DNA of 64,000 nucleotides from Kaistella yonginensis (GTDB lineage: Bacteria > Bacteroidota > Bacteroidia > Flavobacteriales > Weeksellaceae): NCBI RefSeq assembly GCF_030409525.1, contig NZ_JAUFQB010000022.1, positions 62,001-126,000 on the forward strand, in the 5' to 3' direction. Each line of letters opens with the position of its first letter. Position 1 is the stretch's first letter. A program made the position numbers and the translations under genes. Positions 35,531-45,210 of this stretch are shown one piece after another. The notes under the pieces are model-generated. The model searched no databases, had not been told where the DNA came from, and saw only the letters and a program-made list of their open reading frames with translations.

Positions 35531-36304
35531 ATGATGAACTCCGCACAAGAATTTACCCTGAACAAAATAGCCAAAATCACCCTGCTTTTTTGGCTGATGA
35601 AAATTATTGCCACCACCTTAGGTGAAACTTTAGGCGATTTTATTGCTCAAACCTTGAATTTAGGATATTTGGTAGGTATAGCAATTACCTTGGTTTTCTT
35701 TTTATTGACCCTTTTTCTGCAACTTTCTGCCAAGAAATACACACCCGTTTTTTTCTGGTTGGTGATTATCGGAACTACGACTTTAGGAACTGAAATTTCT
35801 GATTTCATCGATCGAAGTTTACATTTGGGTTATGCCTTAGGAAGTATGGTGCTGCTTGCCTTTTTGCTCTTAACGCTTTTTTTATGGAATAAAAAATATG
35901 GCAATCTGGAAGTCTCCCCTATTTTTGAAAAGCAAAAGGAAATTTATTTTTGGATCGCCGTACTATTTTCCAACAGTTTGGGAACTGCTTTCGGAGACTA
36001 TTTAAACGATGGTTTGGGTTTAAGTTATTTGACTGGTGCAGTGATCACTTTAGCTGTAATACTCTTTGTTATTACGCTGCACTATTTTACAAAACTTAAT
36101 CCTATTATTTTATTTTGGATTGCCTTTGTTTTCACCCGTCCTTTCGGTGCTACCTTCGGAGATTTTCTAACCAAACCAATCGCAAAGGGTGGCTTGGATT
36201 TAGGAACATTGCCCGCTTCATTGGTTTCTATTGCGATCATGATTGTATTGATCTTCGTTTCACACCGTCAACTTTCAAAAGAAAATACGGCGAGTGATTT
36301 ATAA
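35531..36304 (+). CDS. COG4705-type four-repeat membrane protein
   Basis: This 257-residue protein has eight predicted membrane segments arranged as four repeats. Each repeat holds a (T/S)LGxxxxDFxxxxLxLGY block: TTLGETLGDFIAQTLNLGYL, TTLGTEISDFIDRSLHLGYA, NSLGTAFGDYLNDGLGLSYL and RPFGATFGDFLTKP. The acidic residues recur at equal positions and lie in or near the membrane, which suggests transport or binding of a cation. This is inference; the family (COG4705) is annotated only as membrane-anchored protein. The gene is monocistronic, between the radical SAM gene and the convergent atpC, with a bidirectional terminator after it. Confidence 0.75.
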   Translation: MMNSAQEFTLNKIAKITLLFWLMKIIATTLGETLGDFIAQTLNLGYLVGIAITLVFFLLTLFLQLSAKKYTPVFFWLVIIGTTTLGTEISDFIDRSLHLGYALGSMVLLAFLLLTLFLWNKKYGNLEVSPIFEKQKEIYFWIAVLFSNSLGTAFGDYLNDGLGLSYLTGAVITLAVILFVITLHYFTKLNPIILFWIAFVFTRPFGATFGDFLTKPIAKGGLDLGTLPASLVSIAIMIVLIFVSHRQLSKENTASDL

Positions 36305-36360
36305 AAAAAGTTTCAAAAATAGAATAGGCTTTTAGTTTTAAAATTCAGTTTTACACCAAA

Positions 36361-36394
36361 AAAATTCCCGTCTTCTAAAAAAGACGGGAATTTT
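36361..36394. terminator. Bidirectional terminator between COG4705 gene and atpC
   Basis: A perfect 14-bp stem (36361-36374 with 36381-36394) with loop CTAAAA, flanked by A on one side and T on the other, serves both convergent genes. Confidence 0.9.
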
Positions 36395-36411
36395 TATCTG
36401 TAATAAAGCTC

Positions 36412-36693
36412 TTATTCCGCTAGAATAATTCCTTTGTTATTGCTAAATTCTACCACTCCACTTTTCATAACAAAAGAAAATACACTTTCTTTTTCGTTTT
36501 CTCTGGTGAAATGTTGGCTATATTCTTCCTTAATCTGATCCGTATACACTTTAATTTTTCCTCCGTTTAGGGAAGTAACAATAGCGGCGTGATCTTTCAT
36601 GATATGGAATTCACCATTTTTTCCAGGAAGTAAAACTGATTTTACATCACCTTCGAAAATTACAAATTCGGGAGTTAAAATTTTAATATTCAT
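36412..36693 (-). CDS. atpC: F1Fo ATP synthase epsilon subunit
   Basis: This 93-residue protein is the epsilon subunit, which links the F1 rotor to the c-ring. It contains LTPEFVIFEGDVKSVLLPGKNGEF written here as its hallmark parts IFEGDVKSVLLPG and HAAIVTSLNGGKI, followed by the strand FVMKSGVVEFSNN. It covers only the N-terminal beta-sandwich. The C-terminal helical hairpin that in other bacteria can inhibit ATP hydrolysis is missing, as is common in Bacteroidota. It lies 81 bases after atpD. The other F1Fo genes are not in the window. Confidence 0.93.
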   Translation of the reverse strand: MNIKILTPEFVIFEGDVKSVLLPGKNGEFHIMKDHAAIVTSLNGGKIKVYTDQIKEEYSQHFTRENEKESVFSFVMKSGVVEFSNNKGIILAE

Positions 36694-36774
36694 TCTTTAA
36701 AATTATAGATTATAGATTTTAAATTTTAAAATGCTTTCACAATCTAAAATCTAAAATTTATCATTTAAAATTAT

Positions 36775-38364
<1,590 letters not shown>

Positions 38365-38425
38365 CACAAAGTTATTTAAAGGCTTTTTTTAAGGCAAATA
38401 TTTCCACTCTTAGCAAGAATTTCAG

Positions 38426-39346
38426 TTGAAAATTACAGAAAACTTCACAGATTCACTTTCAGAATATCCTTTAGTATTATCCATTGGGATGTTTGATGGG
38501 GTGCACATAGGACATCAAAGTATAATCCAGAAACTCAACGTAATTGCTGCTACAAAAAATTTGCAGTCTGCCATTCTTACTTTTTGGCCACATCCGAGAA
38601 AAGTTTTTAATCCTAATGAGGATTTAAAATTGTTGAACACCATTGATGAGAAAAAATATCTGCTTCAAAAAAACGGTTTACAACAACTGTTTTTAAAAGA
38701 ATTTAATCAAGATTTCAGAAATTTAACAGCCGAAGAATTTGTAAAGGAGATTTTGGTAGAGAAACTACAGGTAAAGCATTTAATTGTAGGATACGATCAT
38801 ACGTTTGGAAAAAACAGAAGTGGCGATTTTGCATTATTAAAGAAGATGGGTCCAGAATTCGGTTTTGAAGTAGAGCAGGTACAAGCTGTAAATTATAACG
38901 ACCATCATATAAGTTCTACCCAAATTAGGAATGCTTTGTCAAATGGTAACGTAATTTATGCCAATGAAATGCTGGGTTACAACTACTCTATTTCAGGTAA
39001 AGTAATTCACGGTAAAAAAATCGGAAGAACCATTGGTTATCCAACAGCGAATATTGAAGTTGATCTGATAAAATTATTGCCAAAAAAAGGTGCATATATT
39101 GTTGATGCCTTTGTAAAAAACCTGCATTATAAAGGAATGCTGAGTATTGGAACTAATCCAACCGTTCAGGGAGATTCACTTTCTGTAGAAGTTTATCTTT
39201 TAGATTTTGATGAAGATATTTACGGCAAAGAAATTTCCGTAAACTTCAGAAAATTTTTACATGAAGAAATTAAATTTAATGGTTTAGAAGAACTGATGGT
39301 GAGATTAGATGAGGATCGAAGATTGACCTCTGAATTCAATTTTTAG
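38426..39346 (+). CDS. ribF: Bifunctional riboflavin kinase/FAD synthetase
   Basis: This 306-residue protein makes FMN from riboflavin and then FAD. The N-terminal FMN adenylyltransferase domain has LSIGMFDGVHIGHQ, LTFWPHPRKVF and IVGYDHTFGKNRSGD, with ISSTQIRNAL. The C-terminal riboflavin kinase domain has GKVIHGKKIGRTIGYPTANIEV shortened as KKIGRTIGYPTAN, and later GMLSIGTNPTV and YGKEISVNFRKFLHEE. The start is a TTG directly followed by AAA; no upstream ATG fits. It is divergent from atpD, and its stop codon overlaps by four bases the end of the convergent YjbR gene. No FMN riboswitch is visible upstream. Confidence 0.94.
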   Translation: MKITENFTDSLSEYPLVLSIGMFDGVHIGHQSIIQKLNVIAATKNLQSAILTFWPHPRKVFNPNEDLKLLNTIDEKKYLLQKNGLQQLFLKEFNQDFRNLTAEEFVKEILVEKLQVKHLIVGYDHTFGKNRSGDFALLKKMGPEFGFEVEQVQAVNYNDHHISSTQIRNALSNGNVIYANEMLGYNYSISGKVIHGKKIGRTIGYPTANIEVDLIKLLPKKGAYIVDAFVKNLHYKGMLSIGTNPTVQGDSLSVEVYLLDFDEDIYGKEISVNFRKFLHEEIKFNGLEELMVRLDEDRRLTSEFNF

Positions 39347-39696
39347 GAATTCAACAACTCTTCTTTTTTTTTCTTTGTTAAAGAAGCTACGACCAGATCA
39401 TACGAATGATCGATCAACTCAAAAATCAATTCCTTTTTCAAACCCTCGCACCGCACCGAGTTCCAATGGGTTTTATTCATGTGATATGCTCCAGTAATTT
39501 GTGGGTATTGCTCCCGAAGTTCTGCACTTTTTTCGGGATCTGCTTTTAGTGAAAGATTTACAGGTTGTTTTTCTAAGGGAATTAAAGCAAACATTTTCCC
39601 AGCTACTTTTACGACCAAAGTCTCTGGATTAAAGGGAAAGGTTTCTTCAACTCCTTTTTTGCGCTGGCAATAATCTAAAATTTCGGTTACATCCAT
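39343..39696 (-). CDS. MmcQ/YjbR family protein
   Basis: This 117-residue protein has the YjbR/CyaY-like pattern: KGVEETFPFNPETLVVKVAGKMFAL given here as EETFPFNPETLVVKV, then LSLKADPEKSAELREQY, GAYHMNKTHWNSVRC and LIDHSYDLVVASL. The family is called DNA-binding because of a structural likeness to wHTH-related folds, but its role is unsettled. Length is normal. The gene overlaps the 3' end of ribF by four bases, with no terminator between the convergent genes, so their transcripts may overlap. A possible -7 box TAAATTTG lies at 39753-39746. Confidence 0.85.
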   Translation of the reverse strand: MDVTEILDYCQRKKGVEETFPFNPETLVVKVAGKMFALIPLEKQPVNLSLKADPEKSAELREQYPQITGAYHMNKTHWNSVRCEGLKKELIFELIDHSYDLVVASLTKKKKEELLNS

Positions 39697-39819
39697 CTTT
39701 TTAAGTTATGCGTAATAAGCAATTAGTTATGGGTTAAATCTACCACAAATTTAGTAATTTTATAATTCGCAATCTCAGAAAAGATGACCAACTAATTATT
39801 ACCTCTTACTTATTTATAT

Positions 39820-40473
39820 ATGATCGCACTAATCATCGGCGCAACAGGTGCCACCGGAAAAGATCTCGTAGCACAATTGCTTGCAGATGACACTTTTAAA
39901 GAAGTTCATGTTTTCGTAAGAAAACCTTTGAAAACAGACCATTCTCAACTGAAAGTTCATATCGTAGATTTCGAAAAACCTGAGGAGTGGAAAGATTTGG
40001 TGAATGGCGATGTTGCTTTTTCTTGCCTGGGAACTACGCTGAAAGCGGCTGGAAGTAAAGAAGCTCAGAAAAAAGTAGATGTTGATTATCAATATAACTT
40101 TGCAAAAAGTGCGAAGGAGAATAATGTAGAAGATTTTATTCTGGTTTCTGCCTATGGAGCCAATGCCAATTCTAATGTATTTTATTCCCGAATTAAAGGA
40201 CAACTGGAGCGAAAAATCAAAGAATTGCACTTCAATAAAGTCACCATTTTTCAACCGGGAATGTTGGAGCGAAAACATTCAAATCGTTTTGGTGAAGTCG
40301 TCGGCGCAAAAGTCATTCACTTTTTAAATTCATTTGGCCTATTAAAAAGTCAGAAACCCTTACCCACTAGCGTTTTGGCTCATGCAATGATTAATGCTGC
40401 CAAGATAAAGTCCAATGGTTATTCTAAAATTAAATTGGGAAGTATTTTCAGTTTTGCGCAGAAACATAACTAA
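39820..40473 (+). CDS. NAD(P)-binding atypical SDR (HTATIP2-like)
   Basis: This 217-residue Rossmann-fold protein starts ALIIGATGATGKDLVAQLL, the dinucleotide-binding GxxGxxG. It has HVFVRKPLKTDHSQLKVHIVDF, of which the arginine after VFV suggests NADP preference, then DVAFSCLGTTLKAAGSKEAQ, VDYQYNFAKSAKENNVEDF and LVSAYGANANS with a YSRIKGQLE segment. These match the TIP30/HTATIP2-like atypical short-chain dehydrogenases, many of which lack known activity. It might be suggested as a ketocapnine reductase because of the sulfonolipid genes, but nothing in its sequence or position supports that. Confidence 0.85.
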   Translation: MIALIIGATGATGKDLVAQLLADDTFKEVHVFVRKPLKTDHSQLKVHIVDFEKPEEWKDLVNGDVAFSCLGTTLKAAGSKEAQKKVDVDYQYNFAKSAKENNVEDFILVSAYGANANSNVFYSRIKGQLERKIKELHFNKVTIFQPGMLERKHSNRFGEVVGAKVIHFLNSFGLLKSQKPLPTSVLAHAMINAAKIKSNGYSKIKLGSIFSFAQKHN

Positions 40474-40521
40474 GAAGGTAATTGCAAAAATACCGATGAT
40501 ATTGTGATATTTTTAAGAAAA

Positions 40522-40554
40522 AAAAGCCGTTTCAACCAGGCTGAAACGGCTTTT
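40522..40554. terminator. Bidirectional terminator between SDR gene and frr
   Basis: A perfect 13-bp stem (40522-40534 with 40542-40554) with a seven-base loop, flanked by A and T runs, ends both convergent transcripts. Confidence 0.9.
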
Positions 40555-40573
40555 ATGTTGCAAATACAAAAGG

Positions 40574-41128
40574 TTAGATTTTCATAATCTCGGCTTCTTT
40601 CACTTTTAAATGATCGTCACACATTTTGATATATTTGTCGGTCAATACTTGAATTTTTGCTTCTTCATCTTTAATTAAATCTTCAGAAACACCATCTAGC
40701 TTGCGTAATTCTTTCATTCCATCTTGTCGTGCGTTACGAACCGTAATTTTTGTAGATTCTGCTTCTACTTTCGCTTGTTTTGCCAGTTCACGTCTTCTTT
40801 CTTCTGTTAAAGGCGGAACATTTAGAATAATGTTCTCTCCGTTATTAGAAGGGGCAAAACCAAGATTAGAATTGATTATTGCCTTTTCAATTGCGCCAAT
40901 CGCTGTTTTGTCCCAAGGTTGAATGGAGATTGTCATCGCATCGGGAACCATCACATTGGCGACTTGGCTCAATGGTGTTGGCGCACCGTAATATTCTACC
41001 ATAACATCTTGTACCATGGTTGTAGAAGCCCGGCCGGCTCTAATTTTCTGAAAAGCATGTTCCAAATGTTTAATGGCCGCATCCATTTCCTGCTTGACCA
41101 TCCCTGCAATAAGTTCTAATTCTTCCAT
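40574..41128 (-). CDS. frr: Ribosome recycling factor
   Basis: This 184-residue protein splits post-termination ribosomes together with EF-G. It carries MDAAIKHLEHAFQKIRAGRASTTMV in part (HLEHAFQKIRAGRAS), the YYGAPTPLSQVANV block, ISIQPWDKTAIGAIEKAI, NSNLGFAPSNNGENI, the PPLTEERRRELAKQAK helix and VRNARQDGMKELRKL. Length matches the family exactly. It follows pyrH by 60 bases on the same strand, the conserved pyrH-frr order, so they share the pyrH promoter. rpsB and tsf, which often precede pyrH, are not adjacent. Confidence 0.97.
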   Translation of the reverse strand: MEELELIAGMVKQEMDAAIKHLEHAFQKIRAGRASTTMVQDVMVEYYGAPTPLSQVANVMVPDAMTISIQPWDKTAIGAIEKAIINSNLGFAPSNNGENIILNVPPLTEERRRELAKQAKVEAESTKITVRNARQDGMKELRKLDGVSEDLIKDEEAKIQVLTDKYIKMCDDHLKVKEAEIMKI

Positions 41129-41188
41129 TATATCTTAAATTTCTGTTTTACTAATTAAAATGAAGTATTCAAAAATAGGATTATTTTT

Positions 41189-41896
41189 TTATAAATTCAC
41201 TAAAGTACCGATAGTTTCGCCTTGCACCACACGCAGAAGATTACCCTCCTTGTTCATATCAAACACGATGATTGGTAATTTATTTTCATGACTTAAGGTA
41301 AAAGCAGTCATGTCCATTACTTTCAGACCTTTTTCATATACTTGTTCAAAAGTAAGTGAATTGTATTTTACGGCATCCGCATTTTTTTCAGGATCAGAAT
41401 CATAAATTCCATCAACCCGGGTTCCTTTTAAAATAACATCGGCATCAATTTCAATCGCTCGCAAAGTTGCTGCGGTATCAGTTGTGAAATAAGGATTCCC
41501 AGTTCCAGCCCCGAAAATAACCACTCTGCCTTTTTCTAAATGACGCACTGCTTTTCTTTTAATAAAGGGCTCTGCTACTTTATCCATTTCTATGGCACTT
41601 TGCAAACGGGTAAATATTCCAGCATCTTCTAAGGCACCTTGCAATGCCATTCCATTAATAACCGTTGCCAGCATGCCCATGTAGTCGCCCTGAACTCGAT
41701 CCATTCCGGTGGCAGCACCAGCAAGACCTCTAAAGATGTTTCCACCACCGATTACAATCGCCACTTGACAACCGATATCGACTACTTTTTTGATTTCTGC
41801 GGCATATTCTTTCAGTCGGTCATTATCGATTCCGTATTGGCGGTTTCCCATTAAGGCTTCACCGCTTAATTTTAGAAGAATTCGTTCGTATTTCAT
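41189..41896 (-). CDS. pyrH: UMP kinase
   Basis: This 235-residue hexameric enzyme phosphorylates UMP to UDP using ATP. It starts [21 protein letters not shown], cited by its parts [11 protein letters not shown], and has [54 protein letters not shown] and [18 protein letters not shown]. All are UMP kinase signatures in the amino acid kinase fold. It is divergent from porQ, and both have TAnnTTTG boxes in the 135-base gap. Confidence 0.97.
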   Translation of the reverse strand: MKYERILLKLSGEALMGNRQYGIDNDRLKEYAAEIKKVVDIGCQVAIVIGGGNIFRGLAGAATGMDRVQGDYMGMLATVINGMALQGALEDAGIFTRLQSAIEMDKVAEPFIKRKAVRHLEKGRVVIFGAGTGNPYFTTDTAATLRAIEIDADVILKGTRVDGIYDSDPEKNADAVKYNSLTFEQVYEKGLKVMDMTAFTLSHENKLPIIVFDMNKEGNLLRVVQGETIGTLVNL

Positions 41897-41925
41897 TTTT
41901 ACAGTTTTATTACTTTTTTACGCTG

Positions 41926-41933
41926 CAAATATA
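41926..41933 (-). promoter_or_regulatory. Candidate -7 box for pyrH-frr
   Basis: The minus strand reads TATATTTG followed by C, an ideal -7 box, ending 29 bases before the pyrH ATG. A TTG at the proper -33 distance is not seen. Confidence 0.5.
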
Positions 41934-41984
41934 AGGAAACACAAATAATTTCGTTAATAGATTTATATTTACACCGAAATAATT

Positions 41985-42014
41985 TTTGAAAAGTACATAA
42001 ATAAATTATTTTTG
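41985..42014 (+). promoter_or_regulatory. porQ promoter
   Basis: TTTG (41985-41988), an 18-base spacer and TATTTTTG (42007-42014) match the Bacteroidota consensus at both boxes. The -7 box ends 17 bases before the TTG start of porQ. Confidence 0.65.
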
Positions 42015-42031
42015 CATCTTTACCAACACCA

Positions 42032-43030
42032 TTGAAAAAAAATATTGCTTTTACCACGCTATTAATTGCTGGCTTATTTACTGCTCAGGAAGGAACCAAC
42101 GTGTACCCTTTTCTGAATATTCCTGTTTCTGCCAGACAAGCAGCTTTGGGCGGTGACGCAGTTTCTGTACGTGATTTTGATGTGAGTTTTGCGGCAGTAA
42201 ATCCCGGGTTGATGAATTTAGAGCAAGATGAAATGATTTCGGTAAACTACGCGTCTTACCTCGCCGACTCAAAATACGGAACCATCAGTTATGTAAGGGA
42301 TTTGGCAGAAGGACATCTGATCGGTTTTAATGCCCGCTACATGGATTATGGTAAAATGCCAAGAACTGATGAAAGCGCAGAGATCAATGGTGATTTTGGT
42401 GCGATGGACGCCTCCATTGGCTTGTCCTACGCCTATCAGTTTGATGAAAATTTCACCATCGCTGGTGGTGCAAATTTTATCACTTCTAAAATCGATAGCT
42501 ATACCTCAATGGCCGTAGTCGGTACCGCTGGAATTACCTACCACAACAATAAAAGTCGGGAAACATTGGCTTTGGTTTTTCGTAATTTCGGTTATCAATT
42601 CAAATCTTTTAACGGGACCCGGGAAAATGTGGCTTTTAGGGTGGATTTAGGATACACCAGAATTTTAGATGAATTTCCGTTGGCCTTTACCATTACCGCA
42701 CATGACTTGCAAAAGCTCAATATTTCGCAGGATTTGAATAATAACGGCCAACCCATTAACTGGACCCGAAAACTTGCAGATCATATTTCTTTGGGTGCCG
42801 AACTTTTCCCTGAACAGGCTTTTAATATCCGATTTGGCTATAACATCCGTCGCGGTAATGAACTTGCTGTACTGGACCAAAGAAGTTTCGCAGGTTTGTC
42901 TGCCGGTTTCGGCATCAAGATTTCAAGTTTTCGTTTCGATTATGCGCATGTAAGGTATCATAATGCCTCTAATATTAATATGTTCGGGATCACTTTAGAT
43001 TTAATCGAAGTTTCTGGGAATCGCAGATAA
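42032..43030 (+). CDS. porQ: Type IX secretion system protein PorQ
   Basis: This 332-residue outer-membrane protein has a signal peptide (KKNIAFTTLLIAGLFTAQ) and then the PorQ/PorV-like start YPFLNIPVSARQAALGGDAV and NPGLMN. The rest is a predicted 14-strand-type barrel ending FGITLDLIEVSGNRR. PorQ belongs to the T9SS attachment complex with PorU, PorV and PorZ, which removes sorting domains and anchors cargo on the cell surface. The start is TTG followed by AAA AAA, the only start that keeps the signal peptide. cmk follows 94 bases downstream, a linkage common in Bacteroidota. Two T9SS cargo proteins are encoded in this window. Confidence 0.88.
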   Translation: MKKNIAFTTLLIAGLFTAQEGTNVYPFLNIPVSARQAALGGDAVSVRDFDVSFAAVNPGLMNLEQDEMISVNYASYLADSKYGTISYVRDLAEGHLIGFNARYMDYGKMPRTDESAEINGDFGAMDASIGLSYAYQFDENFTIAGGANFITSKIDSYTSMAVVGTAGITYHNNKSRETLALVFRNFGYQFKSFNGTRENVAFRVDLGYTRILDEFPLAFTITAHDLQKLNISQDLNNNGQPINWTRKLADHISLGAELFPEQAFNIRFGYNIRRGNELAVLDQRSFAGLSAGFGIKISSFRFDYAHVRYHNASNINMFGITLDLIEVSGNRR

Positions 43031-43124
43031 ATCTGTATTTTTATTCCTGTCTTTTATTAGGTTTTCTCAGCCAAACCACCCTTAATAATTTTTTTCATTC
43101 AAATATTTTCAGGAAATTTGCCTT

Positions 43125-43799
43125 ATGAGAAAACCTGTAATTGCTATCGACGGCTACTCCTCTACTGGCAAAAGTTCGATTTCGAAAATCATTGCACAAA
43201 AGCTTGGCTTGGTCCATTTGGATACTGGGGCTTTGTATCGTGGAATTACTTATTTTGCCTTAAATCATTGTATTGGTGAAGATGGTCAGATCAACTTATC
43301 TGATCTTTTTAGCAGGTTTAAAGAAATTCAACTCGAATTTAAACCCATCGATACAGAATTGGTGATGTTTCTAAATGGACAGGATGTCGCAAAAGAAATC
43401 CGAAGCAATGAGGTGAATGAAAATGTGAGTTTAATTGCCAGACAAAAAGAAGTTCGTGATTTCCTGCTCGATGCGCAAAGAAAGATGGCTGAAAAAGGTG
43501 GCGTAATAATGGATGGCCGCGATATTGGCACTGTGATTTTACCCAACGCCGATTTTAAGTTCTTTTTGACAGCAAGTGTAGAAGAACGGACAAAAAGGCG
43601 CTATTTGGAGTTGAAAGGTTTAGGTATCAAAACCGATGAAAACACCGTTCGTGAAAACCTAATTTCCAGAGATAAAACAGATAGCGAAAGAGAAGTTGCA
43701 CCCTTGAAAAAAGCTGATGATGCAATTGTTATCGATAATTCACTTTTTACAAAACAAGAAACAATTGATTTGATTTTGTCTTACTTAAAAACTTTTTAA
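43125..43799 (+). CDS. cmk: Cytidylate kinase
   Basis: This 224-residue enzyme phosphorylates CMP and dCMP. The P-loop is IDGYSSTGKSSISKIIA (GYSSTGKSS where G-S-S-x-G-K-S is the norm), followed by LVHLDTGALYRGITYFAL. Later come IARQKEVRDFLLDAQRKMA, the NMP-binding VIMDGRDIGTVILPNADF and the lid region KRRYLELKG with SRDKTDSEREVAPLKKADDA. All are standard for Cmk. It follows porQ in the same direction, and together with pyrH gives two pyrimidine nucleotide kinases flanking porQ. Confidence 0.96.
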   Translation: MRKPVIAIDGYSSTGKSSISKIIAQKLGLVHLDTGALYRGITYFALNHCIGEDGQINLSDLFSRFKEIQLEFKPIDTELVMFLNGQDVAKEIRSNEVNENVSLIARQKEVRDFLLDAQRKMAEKGGVIMDGRDIGTVILPNADFKFFLTASVEERTKRRYLELKGLGIKTDENTVRENLISRDKTDSEREVAPLKKADDAIVIDNSLFTKQETIDLILSYLKTF

Positions 43800-43906
43800 C
43801 AAAACATTAATACCCCTACTTTTTTCTTTGGTATATTAATTGTAACTTTATAAGAGATGAAGAAATTCATTCGGTAATCATTATTAACTATTAAAAATTA
43901 AGTAAG

Positions 43907-44290
43907 ATGTCAAAGAAAGGTAATAACGCAGCAAGTGTATTAGCAGGTTTATTAGCTGGAGCAGCAGCAGGAGTTGTTCTGGGAATGCTTTATGCTCCAG
44001 AAGAAGGTGCAGAAACGAGAAAAAAAATCAAGAGCAAAGCGAATGATTTAAAAGATCAAGCAGTTGATCAATATGGAAAAGTTTCTGAAAAAGCAAAAGA
44101 GCAATTTGAAGACGTATCTGGTAAAGTAAAAAACCAATACGAAAATATTTCAACTCAAGTTAAAGAAACGGCTGACAAAGTAGTAACTTCTGTAAAAGAC
44201 GGTTATGATAAATACAAAGATCAAGCGGTTGCTAAAACAAAAGAAGTTGTAGAAGATGTAGAAAGTGAATTAGACGGAATGAGATCATAA
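43907..44290 (+). CDS. YtxH-domain membrane-anchored coiled-coil protein
   Basis: This 127-residue protein has one glycine/alanine-rich membrane helix at the N-terminus (VLAGLLAGAAAGVVLGMLYAP) with the YtxH motif LYAPEEGAETRKKIK. A long charged amphipathic helix with a repeating K-D-x-V/A-x-x-x pattern follows, to about residue 120. YtxH proteins are stress-linked envelope proteins without a known enzyme activity. The layout also resembles E. coli YqjD/ElaB in reverse orientation. A terminator follows, but the next two genes are on the same strand and the trio is a probable functional set. Confidence 0.8.
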   Translation: MSKKGNNAASVLAGLLAGAAAGVVLGMLYAPEEGAETRKKIKSKANDLKDQAVDQYGKVSEKAKEQFEDVSGKVKNQYENISTQVKETADKVVTSVKDGYDKYKDQAVAKTKEVVEDVESELDGMRS

Positions 44291-44317
44291 TCTCAAACCT
44301 GTTTTATTCCTAAAAAT

Positions 44318-44347
44318 AAAAAGGAACTTAATTTAAGTTCCTTTTTT
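44318..44347 (+). terminator. Terminator after the YtxH gene
   Basis: AAGGAACTT (44321-44329) pairs with AAGTTCCTT (44335-44343), a nine-base stem with a five-base loop, followed by a T run. Confidence 0.8.
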
Positions 44348-44368
44348 TGTAACTTTAAAAAAAATATT

Positions 44369-44677
44369 ATGGTTGACATTGTAAAAGAATTTGCCACAAA
44401 GAAAATTGATCTTCTTAAAATGGAGATGACCGAGAAATCATCGATTACCGTTGGAACATTAACCTATCTTTTATTAGGAACGGTAGCGGCTTTATTCTTT
44501 ATCATACTATTTAATATTGGATTGGGGTTGTTACTTGGCTCTTGGTTAGGGAATTATGGCTACGGAATTTTAATGATGGCAGGTTTTTATTTATTGATTT
44601 TACTGTTGATTTTTGCCCTCCGAAATTCAATTAAATATAAGATAGCTGATACAATTATTAAATTTATAAATTCTTAA
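44369..44677 (+). CDS. Holin-like (YqjE/Phage_holin_3_6) membrane protein
   Basis: This 102-residue protein has a short amphipathic N-terminus (VDIVKEFATKKIDLLKMEM) and two membrane helices (about 32-55 and 65-87), arranged as in the Phage_holin_3_6/YqjE family. That family is named after holins but occurs in chromosomal envelope operons with no phage. Nothing else here points to a prophage. Its stop is two bases before the ATG of the next gene, so translation is coupled. Confidence 0.75.
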   Translation: MVDIVKEFATKKIDLLKMEMTEKSSITVGTLTYLLLGTVAALFFIILFNIGLGLLLGSWLGNYGYGILMMAGFYLLILLLIFALRNSIKYKIADTIIKFINS

Positions 44678-44679
44678 AG

Positions 44680-45177
44680 ATGAGCGCAAAATATAATAGT
44701 TTGGAGGAACTTAGACGTAAGAAAGCATTGCTAAAAAAGGAAGTATCTGAGTTAGAAGATCTTCTTACCTTTGACAACACCAAAGAAAGTTTAAGTGTTT
44801 TGACCAATGGCTTTACCGATAAATTTCTGCAACAAGATACCAACCTCGAGGGCGAAACCACAATCTCCCTTAAAACGAATGAAATTGTGAAAGAAATCTC
44901 CGGTAGTATTAAAGATTCTTTGCTAAGCAGAAGTTCTGTGTTGAATTTTGCAAAAAGCGAAGGAGGAATGAGCATTGTAGAAAATGCCATGAAATTAGGT
45001 GCGGTAACTTTTGTCGGAAATTATGCCAGAAAAAGTCTTTACAATAAAAGTTGGAAAAAAAAACTAATTGGGTTGGCGCTTATTTACCTGGCTCCTATTG
45101 CTTTACGATTTATCCGTAAAAAAATTGAAGACTATGAAAAATCAAAAACGACCTCTAGTTTTGAACAATTAATATAA
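44680..45177 (+). CDS. Small helical membrane-associated protein, unassigned
   Basis: This 165-residue protein has a coiled-coil N-terminus (SLEELRRKKALLKKEVSELE) and a hydrophilic middle. A hydrophobic helix follows near 130-145 (KLIGLALIYLAPIALRFI), then a charged tail. I do not recognise a named family. Position directly after a YqjE-like gene suggests it is the functional counterpart of YqjK-type partners. Translation is coupled to the holin-like gene (two-base gap). A bidirectional terminator shared with trmH follows. Confidence 0.7.
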   Translation: MSAKYNSLEELRRKKALLKKEVSELEDLLTFDNTKESLSVLTNGFTDKFLQQDTNLEGETTISLKTNEIVKEISGSIKDSLLSRSSVLNFAKSEGGMSIVENAMKLGAVTFVGNYARKSLYNKSWKKKLIGLALIYLAPIALRFIRKKIEDYEKSKTTSSFEQLI

Positions 45178-45182
45178 GATAC

Positions 45183-45210
45183 AAAGTCGGTTTTTACCGG
45201 CTTTTATTTT
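45183..45210. terminator. Bidirectional terminator between the envelope triad and trmH
   Basis: AAAGTCGGT (45183-45191) pairs with ACCGGCTTT (45196-45204) with one T-G wobble, followed by T residues on the plus strand and, on the minus strand, a T-rich run. The stem overlaps the trmH stop codon. Confidence 0.65.

Noticed and set aside
39829-40278. 149-codon minus-strand frame opposite the SDR gene
   Set aside because: It is antisense to a well-supported Rossmann-fold gene and has no recognisable domain.
44369-44677. Holin-like gene as a prophage remnant
   Set aside because: No phage genes surround it; the family occurs in ordinary envelope operons.
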